The notes beneath the pieces are model-generated. The model did no database searches, had not been told where the DNA came from, and worked only from the letters and a program-made list of their open reading frames with translations. The position numbers and the translations under genes are program-made. Below, one piece after another: positions 27,986 through 35,885 of a DNA stretch of 64,000 nt (positions are counted from its first letter, which is position 1; every line of letters starts with the position of its first letter). Location: contig NZ_SJPF01000002.1 in NCBI RefSeq assembly GCF_007859755.1, forward strand, positions 1,028,200 through 1,092,199, in the 5' to 3' direction. This DNA is from Blastopirellula retiformator (GTDB lineage Bacteria; Planctomycetota; Planctomycetia; Pirellulales; Pirellulaceae).

Positions 27986-29042
27986 AGACCTCAGGATCGA
28001 ACGGATCGCGGGCCTGGTACTCTCGATTTGATTTGGGGGACATCGTCGTCGGCGCGGCTGCCGCCGGAGGCTGCACAGGAGCCTGCCGCAAACGAACCGG
28101 CAGTTGGGTTGGCATCGGCGTTTGCGCCGCCGAAGGAATCGGCGTCAGCACATCCTGGTAACCGACCTGCTGGATCGGCTGCTGCTGGGCGGGGCGAAGA
28201 TCGCCGCGCGGCTGCACCGATTGGGTCCAAGCCCGCAGCGCCGCCAATTGCCGCGGCCAAGCATTGGTCTTGGTATTGATGCGGCCGTCATGGGTGTCGT
28301 ACAGCACTTCCAACAAGGGAATCGACCCATTTTTGAGCTGCGCCACTTCGTAGGTCGCCATCATGTTGCGTAACGTCAGACGTCGCGGCATCACCCCCCG
28401 ACCGCTGCTTTGAATCAGCTGAAACTCGGAGGTTGCCGCTGGGCCGTGACAAGCCGACGCCGAGCAGGCGTTCAGCAGCACCGGCTGTACGATCGTCGCA
28501 AACTGGCCGGCCGCCTGCGGATGGAATTGTTTGGCGAAATCTTCGAGCGTCTCGTCGCTGATCACGCTCGGGCGGTTCGCCGCAGGAATTTCCTCAACCG
28601 CCGAGGTCATGGCGATTTCGGGCCGTTTGGTCAGCGAATCGAGCCGCCGCCGCGAGAGCTGCGCGACCGGATTATCGGGCTCCGAGCGTTCGACAAACCG
28701 CAAATGTTCGTCCGCTTCCGAAAAAAGTTCGGCTCGAATGCACCACTGCGCGATCTCTAGCCGCCCAGCTATCGTATCGAGAGATACTTGTCCGCAGCGG
28801 TACTGGTGCGCCTCGGCCATCGAAACGCAGCGATGCTGCACCGATCGAGCCGGCACTCGTACGACCGCATCCTCGTTGATAGCAACGACATACGCGTCTC
28901 CAGACACCGTAATGGCTCCCTGGATTGTGTTGCCATTGCTCAGCAACAAGACGCCGCGGGTCGGTCCGATCCACCCTTCCTGGCTATAGGCGGGAAGGGC
29001 AGTCGCAAACGAGAACAGTAAGATGATGAGTAGGCGTTTCAT
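27951..29042 (-). CDS. Secreted planctomycete protein with C-x4-CH haem-like motif, function unknown
   Basis: The 363-residue protein starts with a signal peptide (MKRLLIILLFSFATALPAYS). An N-terminal SH3-like stretch (GVLLLSNGNTIQGAITVSGD) is followed by a helical region and then LLNACSASACHGPAATSEFQ (about residue 190). That last stretch resembles the cytochrome-like CHG segment of planctomycete PSCyt proteins but with four residues between the cysteines instead of two. The C-terminal 110 residues are rich in Pro, Gln and Ala. Haem binding is uncertain. It overlaps the end of the Nudix gene by 35 bp. Confidence 0.7.
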   Translation of the reverse strand: MKRLLIILLFSFATALPAYSQEGWIGPTRGVLLLSNGNTIQGAITVSGDAYVVAINEDAVVRVPARSVQHRCVSMAEAHQYRCGQVSLDTIAGRLEIAQWCIRAELFSEADEHLRFVERSEPDNPVAQLSRRRLDSLTKRPEIAMTSAVEEIPAANRPSVISDETLEDFAKQFHPQAAGQFATIVQPVLLNACSASACHGPAATSEFQLIQSSGRGVMPRRLTLRNMMATYEVAQLKNGSIPLLEVLYDTHDGRINTKTNAWPRQLAALRAWTQSVQPRGDLRPAQQQPIQQVGYQDVLTPIPSAAQTPMPTQLPVRLRQAPVQPPAAAAPTTMSPKSNREYQARDPFDPEVFNRQHAERKDR

Positions 29043-29248
29043 GGGGGTCGGAGGCTATCGATCTGACCGAGACGCGTCAATTGCAGTTTGCCCCCCGGCT
29101 TAGGTGCAATTGTGAAGAGAATTTCACTAAAATCCGCACAACCCGTTTGATGACAACAACTTCCGGCTTTGTTCGGCTACTAGCAATCCGAACCCGCCGC
29201 AATTATATTGAGGCTTTCCCCGCTTCAAGCTGGCACGAGTGCAGCGAA

Positions 29249-29530
29249 ATGAATGACAGCTGGGTGCGACACGAGACGATTTTCGTCGGTCGCGTACAGG
29301 GAGTCGGTTTTCGCGCGACGGCGCAAAATATTGCCCGCCGCTATCCTGTGGTTGGGTTCGTCCAGAATCAGCCGGACGGTTCGGTCCGCCTACTGATCGA
29401 AGGCGATCCCGAAACGTGCCGCCAGGTGGTGTATCACATCGCCGACCAGATGGAAGAGTTTATTGCCGAACGAAAAACGGAGTCGAGCGACGCCACCGGC
29501 GAGTTCGTATCGTTCGACATCCGCACATAA
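29249..29530 (+). CDS. Acylphosphatase
   Basis: The 93-residue protein reads HETIFVGRVQGVGFRATAQN, containing the catalytic Arg in G-R-V-Q-G-V-G-F-R, and GFVQNQPDGSVRLLIEGDPE with the conserved Asn. This is the complete acylphosphatase fold. It hydrolyses carboxyl-phosphate bonds such as acyl phosphates. The frame is open upstream to 29081, but the ATG at 29249 gives the usual family length, and the extra 56 residues show no conservation pattern. Confidence 0.92.
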   Translation: MNDSWVRHETIFVGRVQGVGFRATAQNIARRYPVVGFVQNQPDGSVRLLIEGDPETCRQVVYHIADQMEEFIAERKTESSDATGEFVSFDIRT

Positions 29531-29598
29531 ATGCTGAGACGTACATCAAGCCTTTTCTCCCGTAATCTTCTCTTCAGCTCAGGACGATACGACGCGCC

Positions 29599-31158
29599 AT
29601 GACGCCACTTCTTGCATTTTTTCACATGTCGTCGAAGAACTTCGCCCACTGGGTCACTTCGCTTTGGCTCTTCGGCATTGGGGTGATTTTGGCCGGCCTG
29701 GTCGTCTTTGTCGTCTGGTCGCTGCTCAAAGCAGTCGCGCCGAAATACGCCGATCGTTGCACCGAGGCGATCCGCGGCTCGATTCTGTTTCCGATCACGA
29801 TGGTGATGCTCATCTGGGCCGCTATCGGCATCTTGGGAACGTTCGCCGTGCAGGAACCGGCCTCGATCCTCAACTCACTCCGCCGACTTCCCTACGCCGG
29901 CGCCACCGATCACAAGATTGAAATTCCGGCCCTCGCCCAGCTGAACGAGGATGGCAGCGTGCCGGCCAATCCGCTCGAAATCACCGTCGACTCCGACGAA
30001 CTGGCCAAACTGAACATCAGCGCCGACGGGCGTTTCGACCTAGTCGCCCGGATCATTGGCGAACCGGAAGACGTGGCGACCTACACCATCCGCGAAGGTT
30101 CGGACTGGCAATGGTCGCGCGGCGACAAGGCGTTCCTGTCGCGCAAGCTGCCGCCGGGACAGATGGTTGAGTTCTACGCTCGCAACGATAGCGATCAGCC
30201 GATCGAAGGGATCATGACCGTCACGATCGAGCCGGAACATGTCGAAGCGGTTTCGATCTTCCAGACCGCGCTGATCGTCGCGTCGCTCTACTTCATCTAC
30301 TTCGCCTACTCGATGTTCTTCCCGAAGACCGCCGCCATTTCCGAAGCGACGGCCACCTCCGAGATCTCGCAGTTGCTCTTCATGCTCTGTGCGGTGATTG
30401 GCTGCTTGTTCATGATCGTGGCGATTTACTTGCCCTATCAGACGTTCGGCGAAGACATCAAGGTGCTCAAGCACACCGGCCTGCAGGTGATGTTGATCCT
30501 GGGCATGGTGGTCGCGATCTGGGCTTCCAGCACGTCGATCTCGGACGAAATTGAAGGGAAGACCGCGTTGACCTTGCTCTCGAAGCCGGTCAGCCGCCGT
30601 CAGTTCATCATCGGCAAGTTCCTGGGAATCGTCGGCGTCGTCGCGGTCCTGTTTGTGATGATCACCCTCTTCTTCCTGCCGGCAGTCGCCAGCAAGCCGA
30701 TGTTCGACTCCCGCGAAGGCGCCACCTTCGAGTACGAACGCTTCGGCGAAAAAGGGATCTCGTGGCAGTTGCTGCATGAAGAAACGGTCGACGTCGTCCC
30801 CGGCGTTGTGCTCGTCTTCCTCGAAACGGTCGTCCTGGCCTCGGTCAGCGTCGCCATTTCGACCCGCCTGCCGATGATCGCCAACTTCCTGATCACTTTT
30901 GGCGTCTATGCTATGGGGCACTTAACGCCAGCGATCATGCAGGTGTCAGCGCAAGGGTTTGAACCGGTAAAATTTGTCGCCAGTTTGTTGGCGACCGTCT
31001 TGCCGGTGCTGGAGAACTTCGAGATTTACGGCGCCATTTCGGCCGGTCGAGAAGTCCCCTTAGAGTACATCGGCCTCTCCGCGTGCTTCGCCATCCTGTA
31101 TAGCCTGATGGCGATGTTCCTGGCGCTGATCTTGTTTGAAGATCGCGACCTGGCGTAA
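29599..31158 (+). CDS. ABC-2 type transporter permease
   Basis: The 519-residue membrane protein has an N-terminal pair of membrane segments (LWLFGIGVILAGLVVFVVWS; FPITMVMLIWAAIGILGTF), an outer beta-rich domain of about 120 residues (ITVDSDELAKLNISADGRFD), and a C-terminal bundle. The bundle contains SDEIEGKTALTLLSKPVSRR, the typical cytosolic segment of NosY/ABC-2 permeases. The matching ATPase is not adjacent. The downstream terminator at 31184 suggests this gene ends its transcript. The substrate is unknown. Confidence 0.8.
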   Translation: MTPLLAFFHMSSKNFAHWVTSLWLFGIGVILAGLVVFVVWSLLKAVAPKYADRCTEAIRGSILFPITMVMLIWAAIGILGTFAVQEPASILNSLRRLPYAGATDHKIEIPALAQLNEDGSVPANPLEITVDSDELAKLNISADGRFDLVARIIGEPEDVATYTIREGSDWQWSRGDKAFLSRKLPPGQMVEFYARNDSDQPIEGIMTVTIEPEHVEAVSIFQTALIVASLYFIYFAYSMFFPKTAAISEATATSEISQLLFMLCAVIGCLFMIVAIYLPYQTFGEDIKVLKHTGLQVMLILGMVVAIWASSTSISDEIEGKTALTLLSKPVSRRQFIIGKFLGIVGVVAVLFVMITLFFLPAVASKPMFDSREGATFEYERFGEKGISWQLLHEETVDVVPGVVLVFLETVVLASVSVAISTRLPMIANFLITFGVYAMGHLTPAIMQVSAQGFEPVKFVASLLATVLPVLENFEIYGAISAGREVPLEYIGLSACFAILYSLMAMFLALILFEDRDLA

Positions 31159-31183
31159 CGCCGACGCGGTCGAAGAGAAAAAC

Positions 31184-31216
31184 AAAAAGGACGCTGCCAA
31201 CGTAGCGTCCTTTTTT
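31184..31216. terminator. Intrinsic terminator after the ABC-2 permease
   Basis: AAAAGGACGCT and AGCGTCCTTTTT pair around a short loop and are followed by a T run on the plus strand. The mirrored A run makes it usable from both sides. Confidence 0.88.
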
Positions 31217-31301
31217 CATTGTTATTCGCATAGTAGCCCGCAGCGCGAGCGAGGGAAAAGCGGCCGCCAATCGAGCGAACTTCGAAGCTCAAACGTCCAC
31301 G

Positions 31302-31625
31302 CTACCAGCGCTCAAGAAACTCCTCCGCCAACTCCGCAAACAGCTCGCCCGGCTCACAGCCTCGCGACTCTGCTAATCGGGAAATTGCAAACGCGCAACC
31401 TTTGGCGGCCGGCTCGCCATGTTCTTCATAGATCCAATGGGCAAAGCGCAGATTAAAAGCGTCATCGCGCTCAATCACGCCCAGGTCCTGGAAAGCGAAG
31501 CGATGGCCGAAAAGCGTCGCCTCGAACTCCGACAACGTTCGATAATACATCGCCGGTAACCGGATCGCCTCTCGCACCAATTCCCCGCACGATTTTTTGT
31601 AGTCCACAACAGTGGGCGAAATCAT
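31302..31625 (-). CDS. Conserved hypothetical protein, 107 residues
   Basis: The frame starting MISPTVVDYKKSCGELVREA and ending LFAELAEEFLERW is acidic and probably all helical, with no signal peptide or known motif. It is convergent with the ABC-2 permease gene and separated by a terminator. A longer start (TTG at 31658) is possible but adds only an uncharacteristic basic leader. Codon use resembles its neighbours, which supports a real gene. No function is proposed. Confidence 0.6.
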   Translation of the reverse strand: MISPTVVDYKKSCGELVREAIRLPAMYYRTLSEFEATLFGHRFAFQDLGVIERDDAFNLRFAHWIYEEHGEPAAKGCAFAISRLAESRGCEPGELFAELAEEFLERW

Positions 31626-31757
31626 GTAGATCTTTCGAGGCGCCGGATTTTGCTCCAATTATCCGCAACCGATTGCATCGGACGCTCGCTGTCAAAAAAA
31701 TGGCGTCAGCTCAAAATCGAACCTCCTCGCCAAGTCGTTTAGGCTGACAACTCCGCC

Positions 31758-32249
31758 ATGCCCGAATCCCCTGCCCCAACCTCGCCGCCAACGACCAAAC
31801 GCCCCCTCAACCTCTGGCGGGCCTTCTGGCTCACCTTCCTCGTCGCCTCGCTCGGGTACGCGTGGTACTGCTTCTACGTTCCGGCCAACAGCATCGCCTG
31901 GGCACAGGACTTCCCAGCGGCGCAGCAGCAAGCGGCCGAGTCGGACAAGCCGATGGTGCTCTACTTCACTGGCGCCTGGTGCGTGCCGTGCCGGATCATG
32001 AAGCGTCAGGTCTGGGCGGACGAAGAGGTGACCCTGGCTGTGAACGGTCAATTCGTGCCGGTGTCGATCAACGTCGATAGCCCGGAGAATGCCGAAGTCT
32101 TAAGCCGTTACAACATTGGCGGCGCACCGGTCACGATTGTGACCGACGCGGCAGGGAACGCGCTTCGGTGGCGCGTCGGGGGAATCAGCAAGGTGGAGTT
32201 TCTAGAGTTGCTGGCCGATTCGGACGCCACCGGCGACTTGGGGTCTTAG
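31758..32249 (+). CDS. Membrane-anchored thioredoxin-fold protein
   Basis: The 163-residue protein has a short Pro/Thr-rich cytosolic start and one membrane segment (FWLTFLVASLGYAWYCFYV, about 24-42). The thioredoxin-like domain has the active site GAWCVPCRIMK (about 75-85) and the cis-Pro segment IGGAPVTIVTDAAG. The topology suggests a periplasmic or paryphoplasmic disulfide reductase or isomerase of the DsbD-C / TlpA kind. The gene stands alone. Which substrates it serves is not visible. Confidence 0.85.
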   Translation: MPESPAPTSPPTTKRPLNLWRAFWLTFLVASLGYAWYCFYVPANSIAWAQDFPAAQQQAAESDKPMVLYFTGAWCVPCRIMKRQVWADEEVTLAVNGQFVPVSINVDSPENAEVLSRYNIGGAPVTIVTDAAGNALRWRVGGISKVEFLELLADSDATGDLGS

Positions 32250-32379
32250 CCGGAACTCGCTGGCCACAGGCCTGCGCCCCGGCATTTGCTTGACAAAGCG
32301 CACGGAAATGTGGTCGATTTCCCGTAGGGAAACGTTTCCGTTGCACCACGATTGGGAACTGCGCCATGATCGAGCGAGC

Positions 32380-32790
32380 CGCGCACCGCGAAAAAAAGAA
32401 AACGGCGGTCCAGTCCACCCAACAGCCTCCATTGATGGGAAAAGACGCAGCTGCATGGCTGATGACCATGCGAAAAAAATAGAGCAGAGTCCAGTCCACC
32501 CTTTGAGCGCTAACGGGTTTGGCTGCCAGAAACGCGGCTATGCAAAAAAACGGGACGTGCAGTCCACACGCTGGGCAGCGTAGAGAAAATGGAGAACCGG
32601 CAAGCAGCGGGCGAGTAGAAAAAAAGTGATGCCGTCCAGTCCACCCTCTGAGCGCTAAGCGATCTTGGCGCTATCGCGACCTAAAAAAGTTGCGATAGGT
32701 GGTCCACAGAATAGCGAAACCAGGAAGACTGCGGTGCAGCAGAAGCGAGCGTTATCAAAACGCGCGCTGCGGTCCAGTCCGGTTGCTTGC
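32380..32790. repeat. Noncoding array: A-run plus GTCCAGTCCACCC repeats
   Basis: In the 613-bp gene-free interval 32250-32862, GTCCAGTCCACCC occurs at 32408, 32489 and 32633. Degenerate forms occur at 32557 (GTGCAGTCCACAC), about 32700 (GTCCA-CAG) and about 32772 (GTCCAGTCCGG). Each is preceded 6-12 bases earlier by an A run, seven long in the four clearest units. The copies at 32489 and 32633 are followed by TGAGCGCTAA. Spacing is 68-81 bp, then about 139 bp across a weak unit. On the minus strand each unit reads GGGTGGACTGGAC followed by T7. The first 130 bp of the interval hold nothing recognisable. Confidence 0.75.
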
Positions 32791-32862
32791 GGGCACATTC
32801 CCTCGGCTTGCGCACTCGGGTTCGTGTGTTGCGCAAACCGTGCCCCCGATTTTCCGCTTTCG

Positions 32863-33942
32863 CTACGCGGCTTCGCGGGTTTGCGGGGCCAGCTTCGGCA
32901 TCGGCGTGAAATGGGGACCGCGGACCGATTGGTCGGCGTCGTGCCAGACGTGGCGCTGGATGCTTTTGGCGACCATTTCGGCAACAATCACCGCGTCACG
33001 ACCGGCAAAGCCATCGACCCGCGGCGTGTCGCCGGTTTCGATGGCTCGCACAAAGTCGGCCTGTTCGTCGGCGATCGCGTTGGTCGCCGGCAGTTCGACT
33101 TCCTCCAACGGCAACAGCGACTCAAAAAGATGCTGCCGGATATGGTCTTTTTCGGCTTGCGGCAACGCATGGACGTCAAGCTCGCCAGAGGCCAAACGGG
33201 GATCGGGCTTGATCGACTGCAGCTTGCGGCTGCCCATGTCGATCTGGACGAAACCGCCGGCGTGGTAGACCTTCATCTCCCGACGCGGCTGAAAGCTGCT
33301 CCGCGAGGCGGTCAGATTAGCGACGCAACCGTTTTCAAACGTCAGGCGAGCCTGAACCATGTCTTCGTGGGGGCCAAAGACCGACGAGCCGATCGCCTCG
33401 ACGGCGACGACCTCGCTTTGGGCGAGCGACAAGACGAGGTCGATGTCATGAATCATCAGGTCGAGCGTTACGCCAATGTCGACCGAGCGGAACGAGTAAC
33501 CGCTGGTGCGAGCCGCTTCGATATAGCGGGGACGATCGATCAACTTGCTGGCGGCGACAAACGCCGGATTGAAGCGTTCGACATGCCCGACTTGCAGGAC
33601 GCGACCATGCACTTTGGCCAAGGCCAACAGCTGATCGGCGTCGGAGATCGAGAGGGTAATAGGCTTTTCGACCAGCAGATCGACGCCATCAGCCAATAGT
33701 TCGGCCGCGACTTCAAAGTGATACTGAGTCGGCGTGGCGATGATCGCGGCGTCGAATTCGCCCGAGATTTCGCGATGCGACGCATAGGCGGGCACGCCAT
33801 TTTCGGCCGCGGCGGCTTCGCGGGCGGCGGCGATCGGGTCGACGATTGCGACCAGCTCGAGCCCTGCCGTTTGTTTGGCCAGGCGAGCATGAATTTTACC
33901 GAGGTGACCAGCGCCGATGACGGCGAGACGACGTGAAGCCAT
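32863..33942 (-). CDS. Gfo/Idh/MocA-family NAD(P)-dependent oxidoreductase
   Basis: The 359-residue protein starts with a Rossmann motif LAVIGAGHLGKIHARLA. It has the family signature VDLLVEKPITLSISDADQLL, with the catalytic Lys in EKP (about residue 95), and VGHVERFNPA. The C-terminal beta-sheet domain contains IHDIDLVLSLAQSE. The ATG at 33942 is chosen because AAAGGA lies 8 bases upstream; the frame opens 57 bp earlier without a ribosome site. It follows lpxC and ompH in the same direction. Relatives near lipid A genes include GnnA, which oxidises UDP-GlcNAc. That role is only a possibility here. Confidence 0.85.
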   Translation of the reverse strand: MASRRLAVIGAGHLGKIHARLAKQTAGLELVAIVDPIAAAREAAAAENGVPAYASHREISGEFDAAIIATPTQYHFEVAAELLADGVDLLVEKPITLSISDADQLLALAKVHGRVLQVGHVERFNPAFVAASKLIDRPRYIEAARTSGYSFRSVDIGVTLDLMIHDIDLVLSLAQSEVVAVEAIGSSVFGPHEDMVQARLTFENGCVANLTASRSSFQPRREMKVYHAGGFVQIDMGSRKLQSIKPDPRLASGELDVHALPQAEKDHIRQHLFESLLPLEEVELPATNAIADEQADFVRAIETGDTPRVDGFAGRDAVIVAEMVAKSIQRHVWHDADQSVRGPHFTPMPKLAPQTREAA

Positions 33943-34014
33943 GGCGGAATCCTTTCCGAGCCTCGTGTCACGCCGCCGCGTCTTGCTGCGGCGCTTCATA
34001 CGGAAGTAAGGGAA

Positions 34015-34914
34015 TTAGGCGGAGCAGCGGAGACCGAGCTGAACCTGGTTTTCCAGCAGCAGTTGCTTGACCAGTTCGGCGTTTAGGCGGTGACCGCTGC
34101 GATAGGCGATCACCGAACCGGCGATGTCGCAACCGGCCAGGGCGAAGTCGCCGATCAAATCGAGCGTTTTATGGCGTACGCATTCATCTTCAAAACGAAG
34201 TTCGTTTTCGATCGGGCCTTCGTCGCCAAAGACGACCAGGTCTTGAAAACCAACTTGCTGACACAACCCCTGCGAACGAAGCCAATTCGCTTCATCCTCC
34301 AGGATGAAGGTCCGGGCAGTCGCCAACTCTTTTTCAAAGAACTTGGGCGTCAACGTGCCGGTCAGCGTTTCGCGACCGATCGGGCTGTTGAAGCCGTAGT
34401 CGAGTCGGTACTTGAAGTCGAGCCGGAGCTTGTCGTTAGGGCGAGCTTCTACCCACGCTTCGTCATCGCCAACGCGAACCACGTCGGAGACGACCAGCAA
34501 GGTGCGCGTCGCATCTTGCTGAACGACGCCGGCCGAGCGAATCGCTTCGACATAGGCGGCCGAAGAGCCGTCGAGCCCCGGCATTTCCGGAGCGATCACC
34601 GCGACTTCGCAGTTATCGACTTGCATCCCCGACAGCGCGGCCAAGACATGTTCGACCATCTCGACGGTCACACCGCCGACCGTCAGGTTGGTGCGGCGAG
34701 GAACTTCGATCCGGTTGGCGACCGAGGCCGCTATATGGGGCTTGTTCGGCAGATCGTCCCGCACGAACGTGATTCCGGCGTCAATCGGAGCAGGTCGAAA
34801 CTCGACGCGATTCGACTTGCCCGACCAGTAACCGACCCCTTCGACCGAGACCGTCGAGGCGAGCGTTCGTTGGAAACGATATTCGCCATCGTGACGCAGC
34901 AGCTGTTTCTTCAT
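34015..34914 (-). CDS. lpxC: UDP-3-O-acyl-N-acetylglucosamine deacetylase LpxC
   Basis: The 299-residue protein contains the two LpxC repeats. VEMVEHVLAALSGMQVDNCE holds the first zinc His (about residue 83), LDGSSAAYVEAI follows, and VRHKTLDLIGDFALAG (about 245) holds the second His/Asp zinc cluster. GHRLNAELVKQLL carries the catalytic His near 275. LpxC performs the committed step of lipid A synthesis, so its presence argues for an LPS-type outer membrane. It lies between ompH and the Gfo/Idh gene, all on the same strand. Confidence 0.95.
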   Translation of the reverse strand: MKKQLLRHDGEYRFQRTLASTVSVEGVGYWSGKSNRVEFRPAPIDAGITFVRDDLPNKPHIAASVANRIEVPRRTNLTVGGVTVEMVEHVLAALSGMQVDNCEVAVIAPEMPGLDGSSAAYVEAIRSAGVVQQDATRTLLVVSDVVRVGDDEAWVEARPNDKLRLDFKYRLDYGFNSPIGRETLTGTLTPKFFEKELATARTFILEDEANWLRSQGLCQQVGFQDLVVFGDEGPIENELRFEDECVRHKTLDLIGDFALAGCDIAGSVIAYRSGHRLNAELVKQLLLENQVQLGLRCSA

Positions 34915-35001
34915 GGATGCTGGCTGAAATTGAGTTTGCTGCGAGAACCGTGCGGCGGAAGGCCGTTCGCCTCCGCCGCGGTTACGTCTTGCGAGAAAAA
35001 A

Positions 35002-35628
35002 CTAGCGAGGAATCAGGCCGTTTTGCGGACGAGCCGTTTGGGTATCGCCAGGCGGACGAACGCCATTGTTGAGCATCGCCAGGACGTCCTGGGTGATGTC
35101 GATCCGGTTTTGGTAGATCACCGGGCGATTGATTCCTTCGAGAACCGACTGACGATTTTCAGCTTCGATCTCGGTGCTGTTGTAACGCAGGACCAAGGCG
35201 ATGTTGTTACGTTCGGCGAACGCAGCGACGGTACGCTTGACCTGATCGTAGACGTTGAAGTAAATCCGGGCTTCCTTTTCCATGAAGTCCTTCTTCTGCA
35301 GCGTCATTTTGACTTGCAGTTCCGATTGCTGACGAGCGACTTCTTCTTCTTTGACTTTGTAGTCCGGCGAGCCTGGCTTGTACTGTTGGCTCAGCTCTTG
35401 AATCATCTTGGTGATCCGGTCGCGTTCGGCGCCGATCGACTTTTCAGCAGCTTCGACTTCGACCTTGAAGTCTTCCATCTGCCGCTTGAAAAGGGCATGG
35501 CCTTTGAAGACCATCGGGATGTCGATGACGGCGACATTGGTGCCCGACTGGGCGTTCGCCGCATCCGCGAGAAAGTTAACGAAAATCGCGGAAACCAAAA
35601 TCGCGGTCAAAGAAAACAGTCGCTTCAC
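35002..35628 (-). CDS. OmpH/Skp-family periplasmic chaperone
   Basis: The 208-residue protein has a signal peptide (LFSLTAILVSAIFVNFLADA...NAQ), then GTNVAVIDIPMVFKGH and a long coiled-coil region (about 55-125; DFKVEVEAAEKSIGAERDRI, KVKEEEVARQQSELQVKM) typical of Skp trimers that carry outer-membrane proteins. The start is GTG at 35628, with AAGGAG about 9 bases upstream; the frame is open to 35790, but those residues precede the signal peptide without purpose. It is the first gene of the ompH-lpxC-Gfo/Idh block, separated from lpxC by 87 bp. Confidence 0.85.
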   Translation of the reverse strand: MKRLFSLTAILVSAIFVNFLADAANAQSGTNVAVIDIPMVFKGHALFKRQMEDFKVEVEAAEKSIGAERDRITKMIQELSQQYKPGSPDYKVKEEEVARQQSELQVKMTLQKKDFMEKEARIYFNVYDQVKRTVAAFAERNNIALVLRYNSTEIEAENRQSVLEGINRPVIYQNRIDITQDVLAMLNNGVRPPGDTQTARPQNGLIPR

Positions 35629-35885
35629 TTTCAGCACTCCTTGCTGTGTTTGAATTTGGTCGTCCTGACCCCGCGGGCGAATGTCGCCGAAAATCGTCGG
35701 CTTTACGGGCAGCTCGACGTCTGCGGATGCTGTCAAACGAGCGGCATTCTGCCTGGAAACTGCAAACGGGTAAAGTCCAATATTTCGCACTTCCGTAATC
35801 GTGCGAACAGACCCGAACCGGTACGACCGCTAACTCGATTTGGTTCGTCACAATCGAGAATTAAAAACAGCCGTCGACCTAGTAC

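Noticed and set aside
32185..32499. Minus-strand frame with repeated DWT-x-FF peptides
   Set aside because: The peptide repeat follows directly from the noncoding A-run/GTCCAGTCC units; the frame starts without a ribosome site and overlaps the thioredoxin gene.
32380..32790. CRISPR array
   Set aside because: Repeats are only 13 bp, degenerate, unevenly spaced (68 to about 139 bp), and no cas genes are present.
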